From the NCBI GenBank assembly GCA_903872875.1, contig CAIQMJ010000617.1, positions 1 through 8,874 of the forward strand: a DNA stretch of 8,874 bases, written 5' to 3'. The notes beneath the pieces are model-generated. The model was not told where the DNA came from, made no database searches, and was given only the letters and a program-made list of their open reading frames with translations. Made by a program: the position numbers and the translations under genes. How positions within the stretch are numbered: position 1 is the first letter of the stretch; every line of letters begins with the position of its first letter. Source of the stretch: an uncultured Variovorax sp. (GTDB lineage Bacteria > Pseudomonadota > Gammaproteobacteria > Burkholderiales > Burkholderiaceae_C). Shown piece after piece: positions 5,284 to 8,874 of this stretch.

Positions 5284-7488
5284 ATGAGAAGAATGCCCAT
5301 AGGCAGATGGCTGGCCGCAAGTTCGCTGGCCTTGCTACTGGCGGCCTGCGGTGGTTCGAACGACGACGGTACGCCGCCGCCGTCCAGCAGTACGCCACCC
5401 CCGGCCACCACGCCGGACACGCCCACCACACCGACAGTTCCGCCCAATCAGGTGGGCACCGCGGGCGGCGTGGTCGAAGTCACCGATCCGGCGAGTCCGA
5501 TCCGCGGCACGCGCGTCACGGTGCCAGCCGGTGCGGTCGCGGGCGGCACCGTCGACATCACCATCAGCTACGAGGACAACCCGCCCGCCGCGCTGTCGGC
5601 CGACGTGATCGCTGGCGGCGGCGCCGTTCTCGGCAAGACCTATGTCATCACCAAGAACGTGCCCGGCACCTTCGACCAGCCGATCGAAGTCACGGTGCCT
5701 TACAACGCCGCCGGACTCGAGTCGAGCGACGTGCCGTCGGTGCTGTTCTACGACGAAAGCGTCGGCGCCTATGCGGCGATGTCGATCAGCGGCTTCGATG
5801 CGGTCGCCGGCACGGTGACCTTCCGCACCGCTCACTTCTCGAAGTACATCGTGGCCGGGATGAAGGGCCTCGGTGCGCGGCTGATCGCGGCCGGAGGTGC
5901 CACGGGCACGGGCAGCGCCAGCTCGCTGACCATCGACACAGGCTTCCTGCCGTCGAAGGATTCGTTCTTCCGCTCGAACATCAGCTCCTATTCATCGCCC
6001 GGTGGCAACAGCCTGGGCATGGCCGCCTATGCCGACTGGTTCTACGAGCGCGCGAAGACCACGCAGAACAACGGCGTGGGCCTGTTCCAGACCTACATCG
6101 AAGGCGATCCGGCCAACCTCGACGACGACGTCACGTCCGAGGAACTCATCGTGCGCGCCCACGCCATGAGCAGCCAGCAGTGGGCCACCAGACTGGCGAA
6201 GCAGCAGAGCAGCCTGACGTCCCTGCAGACCGCCATCGGGCTGCTGCAGAACCTCTGGATGACCGGCAAGCCGCAGGTCTTCCTGATGTGGGGCAACCCG
6301 ACCTGGTCGCCGCAGTACGTGGCGAGCAACGCATCATGGTCGCAGGCCATGGTGGCCTACAAGTTCGACGTGGCCACGCTGACCTTCGGCCTGTACGACC
6401 CGAACCTGCGCGGTGACGACACGCTGGGCATCGGCGTCAACGCCAGCGGCTTCACCACGCTCACCAAGCAGGGCCTGTTCTCGCCCGAGCCGAACGTCTT
6501 CGCCTACGACTCCTACCAGTCGATCTATGCCCCGAGCGACATGCAGGGGCTCTTCGACGGCGCCAGGGCCGGCTGGTCGGACGGACTGTTCGGCCGCATC
6601 CAGATCAGCAACCTCGGCTTCGACGTCACGGGCCGCACCGCGCTCGTGGCCGACCGCACCAACGTGCACCTGGTCGGCTCGGTCGCACTGGGCACCGGCA
6701 ACGCGAACGCAGCGCCGGACTCGATCGACGTGTACGTCGCCGGCAGCTTCGCGGGCCGCTTCCCGCTGGCGGGCACGAACTTCGACATCCTGCTGCCGAC
6801 GCTGCCCAACACCACGAGTGCCGAGATCCTGATGGTGGCGAGCCGCCAGGCCGGCGTGGGCCGCAGCAGCAGCGGCGTGTACGGCACCTTCAAGCGCTTC
6901 AAGATCAAGTCGGGCTCGATACTGGAGAACTGGGGCTTCGAGAAGGGCGACTTCTCGCTGTGGGAATCGGTCCGCCGCCTGTGGTTCGGCACCGACGTGG
7001 TGAACCCGTCGGACAAGAGCGTGATCGCAACCCCTGGCTTCGACGAGATCGCAACGACGATTCCGCGCGTGCTGTTCGGCAACTACTCGGCGCGGGTGAA
7101 CAATTCCGATGACAGCTATCACATCAGCACCATCACCCGCGACGTGATCGTGCCGGCCGGGAATGCACCTTTCGCACTGGCCTTCAGTTGGGCGGCCGTG
7201 CTGGAAGATCCGAACCATCCGCCGGCAGACCAGCCCTACGTGAACATCAAGGTCGAGAACACGACGACCGGCGAGGTGCTGTACCAGCGCCATTACTTTG
7301 CCAACGACCCGAGCTGGCCGGGCTGGCAGTCGTTCCAGGGCGGCCAGTGGAAGGCGATCGACTGGCAAGCCGTCAACCTGACCAATCTCGAGCGCTTCGC
7401 AGGCAACACGCTGCGGGTGACGATCGAGGCGGCCGACTGCGCGCAGGGCGCCCACGGCGGCTACGCGTACTACGACGCGGACGAGTAG
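5284..7488 (+). CDS. Large outer-membrane lipoprotein: ZU5-like domain, papain-like pseudopeptidase region, C-terminal beta-sandwich
   Basis: A 734-residue predicted lipoprotein of unknown function. The N-terminus is a lipoprotein signal with lipobox LAAC (Cys22); Gly at +2 does not signal inner-membrane retention. Residues 25-56 are a Pro/Thr/Ser-rich linker. Residues 57-192 resemble a ZU5-like beta domain (GTAGGVVEV, RVTVPAGAVAGGTVDITI, HFSKYIVAG). Residues 225-390 resemble bacterial papain-like cysteine peptidases: GGNSLGMAAYADWFYE (240-255), WSQAMVAYKFD (352-362) and LYDPNLRGDD (370-379). At the expected Cys and His positions it has Ser243 and Gln354, so it may be inactive. Residues 430-545 are beta-rich. 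Residues 548-734 look like a jelly-roll domain opening NWGFEKGDFSLW and closing DCAQGAHGGYAYYD. The GGAG at 5274-5277 is six bases from ATG 5284 and three from ATG 5281, hence the start. The gene is monocistronic, with a terminator 24 bases downstream. Domain calls are from pattern memory; the lipoprotein call is firm. Confidence 0.85.
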   Translation: MRRMPIGRWLAASSLALLLAACGGSNDDGTPPPSSSTPPPATTPDTPTTPTVPPNQVGTAGGVVEVTDPASPIRGTRVTVPAGAVAGGTVDITISYEDNPPAALSADVIAGGGAVLGKTYVITKNVPGTFDQPIEVTVPYNAAGLESSDVPSVLFYDESVGAYAAMSISGFDAVAGTVTFRTAHFSKYIVAGMKGLGARLIAAGGATGTGSASSLTIDTGFLPSKDSFFRSNISSYSSPGGNSLGMAAYADWFYERAKTTQNNGVGLFQTYIEGDPANLDDDVTSEELIVRAHAMSSQQWATRLAKQQSSLTSLQTAIGLLQNLWMTGKPQVFLMWGNPTWSPQYVASNASWSQAMVAYKFDVATLTFGLYDPNLRGDDTLGIGVNASGFTTLTKQGLFSPEPNVFAYDSYQSIYAPSDMQGLFDGARAGWSDGLFGRIQISNLGFDVTGRTALVADRTNVHLVGSVALGTGNANAAPDSIDVYVAGSFAGRFPLAGTNFDILLPTLPNTTSAEILMVASRQAGVGRSSSGVYGTFKRFKIKSGSILENWGFEKGDFSLWESVRRLWFGTDVVNPSDKSVIATPGFDEIATTIPRVLFGNYSARVNNSDDSYHISTITRDVIVPAGNAPFALAFSWAAVLEDPNHPPADQPYVNIKVENTTTGEVLYQRHYFANDPSWPGWQSFQGGQWKAIDWQAVNLTNLERFAGNTLRVTIEAADCAQGAHGGYAYYDADE

Positions 7489-7512
7489 GCCTCCCCAGCC
7501 CACAGAGGCAAC

Positions 7513-7547
7513 AGCGCCCGGGTGCACGCAGCGCCCGGGCGCTTTTT
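7513..7547 (+). terminator. Intrinsic terminator of the lipoprotein gene
   Basis: A perfect ten-base-pair stem, AGCGCCCGGG (7513-7522) with CCCGGGCGCT (7534-7543), and an 11-base loop. The T at 7543 begins a run of five T on the plus strand (7543-7547). It starts 24 bases after the lipoprotein stop. The T-run ends on the stop codon of the convergent MFS gene. On the minus strand no T-run follows the stem, so it mainly serves the plus-strand gene. Confidence 0.9.
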
Positions 7548-8794
7548 CATTCCACCGGCCGGCGCCGCAGTTGAAGCGCCAGACCCGTCACGGACAGCGC
7601 CAGCAGCACAGCGGCATAGCCCTCCACCGTCCCCAGCAGACCCAGCGGCGCGACCAGGAAGCCCGCGACCATCGCCGGCACGCTGAACGCCAGATAGCTC
7701 ACGACGAAGATCGCGGCGAACAGCTCACCGCGCTCGTGCGGCTGCGCCATCGGCGCCAGCGCCTGGATCAGCGCCGAGAAGGCGGCGCCGAAACCGATGC
7801 CCGCGACCGCCGTGCCGAAGAAGAACAGCCCGATCGAATGCATGGCGAGCGCCAGCAGCAGCAGCAGCACGCCGGCCGCGATCGCCGCCATGCCGACGGC
7901 GACCGCACGCGGCGGCGCCAGGCGCCTGAGCAGCGTGGGCGCCACCGCGCCGACGCCGCCCAGCACGGCGATCAGCAGCCCGTTGACGAGCCCGTTGTCG
8001 ATGCCGAAGACATGGCGCACCAGCGATGGTCCGAGCGACAGGTACAGGCCGCCGAGTGCCCACACCGCCACGAACACCGGGATGCCGCGCATGAAGTCCT
8101 GCCGCGCCCGTGCGGGCACGGACATGCGCGGCACCAGCGAAGCCCATGCGCCAGCGCGCGGCACCACGGTCTCGGGCATGAACAGCACCAGCACCGCACC
8201 GACCGCGAACACGGCGCCCAGCACGCCGAACACCCACTGCACAGGAAAGGCCGTGAAACGCACGGCGACACCGGTCAGCAACGCACCGACGGCCAGTCCG
8301 GCCAGCGGCGACACGCTGCCGATCAGCGCGCCGAGCTGCTTGCGCGCAGGCGGCGCGGCCTCGACCACCGCAGCGCTCAGCGCGCCGCTCACGACGCCGG
8401 TCGCCACGCCCTGCAATACACGCGCGCCGATCAACCCGCCGATGTTCTGCGCATGGAGGAACAGCCCCATCGCGAGCGCCTGCATCACCAGCGCGACGAC
8501 GATCACGGGCCGGCGGCCGACATGGTCGGACAACGAGCCCGCGATCAGCAGCGACAGCATCAGCGCAATGGCATAGATCGCAAAAGCCACCGTCAGCATC
8601 GACGATGAGAAGCCCCACGCATGCTGGAACACCACGAACAGCGGCGACGGTGCGCTGGCGGCGAAGAAGAAGGCGAACAGCACGGCCGCGAGCAGGGCGA
8701 AGGAAAGATGGGACGGCAGCCGCCACACGGCCGCCGACACGGCGACAGCCGCAGGCGGGGACGCTTGCACGCAGGGAGAGAGCTTCGAGGCCAT
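7547..8794 (-). CDS. MFS transporter, probable drug or small-molecule efflux type
   Basis: A 415-residue major facilitator superfamily protein of the inner membrane with about twelve hydrophobic segments, near residues 31-48, 65-85, 97-115, 120-143, 155-175, 187-206, 238-255, 269-290, 298-318, 321-345, 357-381 and 390-408. The loop between helices 2 and 3 carries MFS motif A, GSLSDHVGRRP (86-96). Helix 4 has RVLQGVATGVVSGA (125-138), motif-B-like with Arg125. The early APSPLFVVFQHAWGFSSSMLTVAFAIYA segment (48-75) fits proton-driven exporters related to multidrug transporters. The ATG at 8794 follows AAGGA (8800-8804) by five bases. A promoter and two related inverted repeats lie upstream, so expression is probably held down by a dimeric repressor and induced by a ligand. 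The gene is convergent with the lipoprotein gene and apparently unrelated to the ABC operon. The substrate is unknown. Confidence 0.94.
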   Translation of the reverse strand: MASKLSPCVQASPPAAVAVSAAVWRLPSHLSFALLAAVLFAFFFAASAPSPLFVVFQHAWGFSSSMLTVAFAIYAIALMLSLLIAGSLSDHVGRRPVIVVALVMQALAMGLFLHAQNIGGLIGARVLQGVATGVVSGALSAAVVEAAPPARKQLGALIGSVSPLAGLAVGALLTGVAVRFTAFPVQWVFGVLGAVFAVGAVLVLFMPETVVPRAGAWASLVPRMSVPARARQDFMRGIPVFVAVWALGGLYLSLGPSLVRHVFGIDNGLVNGLLIAVLGGVGAVAPTLLRRLAPPRAVAVGMAAIAAGVLLLLLALAMHSIGLFFFGTAVAGIGFGAAFSALIQALAPMAQPHERGELFAAIFVVSYLAFSVPAMVAGFLVAPLGLLGTVEGYAAVLLALSVTGLALQLRRRPVE

Positions 8795-8802
8795 GGCGAT
8801 CC

Positions 8803-8826
8803 TTAACGCAATGATTTTCGCGTTTG
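8803..8826. promoter_or_regulatory. Second, degenerate operator-like site over the MFS transcription start and leader
   Basis: Half-sites AACGC (8805-8809) and GCGTT (8820-8824) have the same 15-base spacing as AATGC and GCGTT in the stronger repeat at 8848-8873. Aligned over 24 bases, the two sites agree at 17 positions. It covers the expected transcription start (near 8822) and touches the ribosome site at 8800-8804. A repressor bound here would clash with polymerase. It is probably the weaker site of the same regulator. Confidence 0.5.
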
Positions 8827-8828
8827 AG

Positions 8829-8857
8829 AGTATAGGACCACACCTCTTCTAATGCAA
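8829..8857 (-). promoter_or_regulatory. Promoter of the MFS gene
   Basis: On the minus strand TTGCAT (8852-8857, three of six -35 bases), a 17-base spacer and TATACT (8829-8834, five of six -10 bases) predict a start near 8822 and a leader of about 28 bases. The -35 lies inside the inverted repeat at 8848-8873. The region is clearly more AT-rich than the surrounding genes. Confidence 0.6.
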
Positions 8858-8873
8858 ATATATTTGCGTTAGA
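8848..8873. promoter_or_regulatory. Strong inverted repeat over the MFS -35 box, candidate MarR-type operator
   Basis: Two thirteen-base arms meet without a spacer, and twelve of thirteen positions pair; the only mismatch is T8853 against G8868. The core is GCAAATATATTTGC (8854-8867). AT-rich, near-perfect palindromes of this size are typical of MarR-family and related winged-helix dimers. The regulator gene is not in the window. Such regulators are often divergent neighbours, so it may begin just beyond 8874. Confidence 0.65.
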
Positions 8874-8874
8874 G

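Noticed and set aside
6334..7527. 397-codon open frame on the minus strand, opposite the lipoprotein gene
   Set aside because: It is antisense to a gene with a clear lipobox, ribosome site and terminator. Its translation is rich in Arg, His, Val and Ala, as expected from the shadow frame of GC-rich DNA, and it shows no recognisable fold.
7571..8608. 345-codon open frame on the plus strand, opposite the MFS gene
   Set aside because: The translation is dominated by Arg, Gln and His with no domain pattern, while the minus strand encodes twelve membrane helices and MFS motif A.
8836..8864. Divergent plus-strand promoter reading out of the right edge (TATATT at 8859-8864)
   Set aside because: The -10-like bases belong to the palindrome itself, and the sequence 17 bases upstream (GACCAC) is a poor -35.

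Overview
The window is GC-rich (about two-thirds G+C by eye) and compactly coded. It looks chromosomal, from a betaproteobacterium of the Burkholderiales, perhaps a Comamonadaceae relative such as Variovorax. This rests on base composition, the style of the lipoprotein N-terminus and the protein families present; no marker gene is available. I see no rRNA, tRNA, CRISPR array, insertion sequence or phage gene.

Positions 1-5041 are a minus-strand block. Read in the direction of transcription it runs: a TetR/AcrR regulator (5041-4388); a 143-base gap with a well-formed sigma70-type promoter whose -35 box overlaps an inverted repeat; then an apparent five-gene operon. The operon encodes an NAD-dependent epimerase/SDR-like protein (4244-3177), a dihydrodipicolinate-synthase-family lyase (3175-2093), an ABC permease (2073-1303), a periplasmic binding protein of the NMT1/SsuA type (1258-230) and the start of the ABC ATPase (182 to beyond the left edge). 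The simplest reading is a TetR-controlled uptake and catabolic system. A small organic compound would be imported by the NitT/TauT-type transporter and processed by the two enzymes. The substrate cannot be read from sequence. Both enzymes depart from textbook motifs: the SDR has YxxxC instead of YxxxK, and the lyase has GVHTTQF where classical members have a GTTGE-like motif.

Positions 5042-5283 are a divergent intergenic region rich in inverted repeats. One is a perfect 17-base palindrome centred on a candidate tetR -10 box. Positions 5284-7488 (+) encode a 734-residue predicted outer-membrane lipoprotein with a Pro/Thr linker, a ZU5-like beta domain, a region resembling papain-like cysteine peptidases but with Ser and Gln where Cys and His would be expected, and a C-terminal beta-sandwich-like domain. 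It ends in a strong intrinsic terminator (7513-7547).

Positions 7547-8794 (-) encode a 12-helix MFS transporter, convergent with the lipoprotein gene. Its promoter region (8795-8874) holds two related inverted repeats with the same half-site spacing. One overlaps the -35 and the other the transcription start, suggesting control by a dimeric regulator, possibly encoded just past the right edge.

The best candidates for something undescribed are the TetR/SDR/lyase/ABC operon and the catalytically degenerate papain-like lipoprotein.
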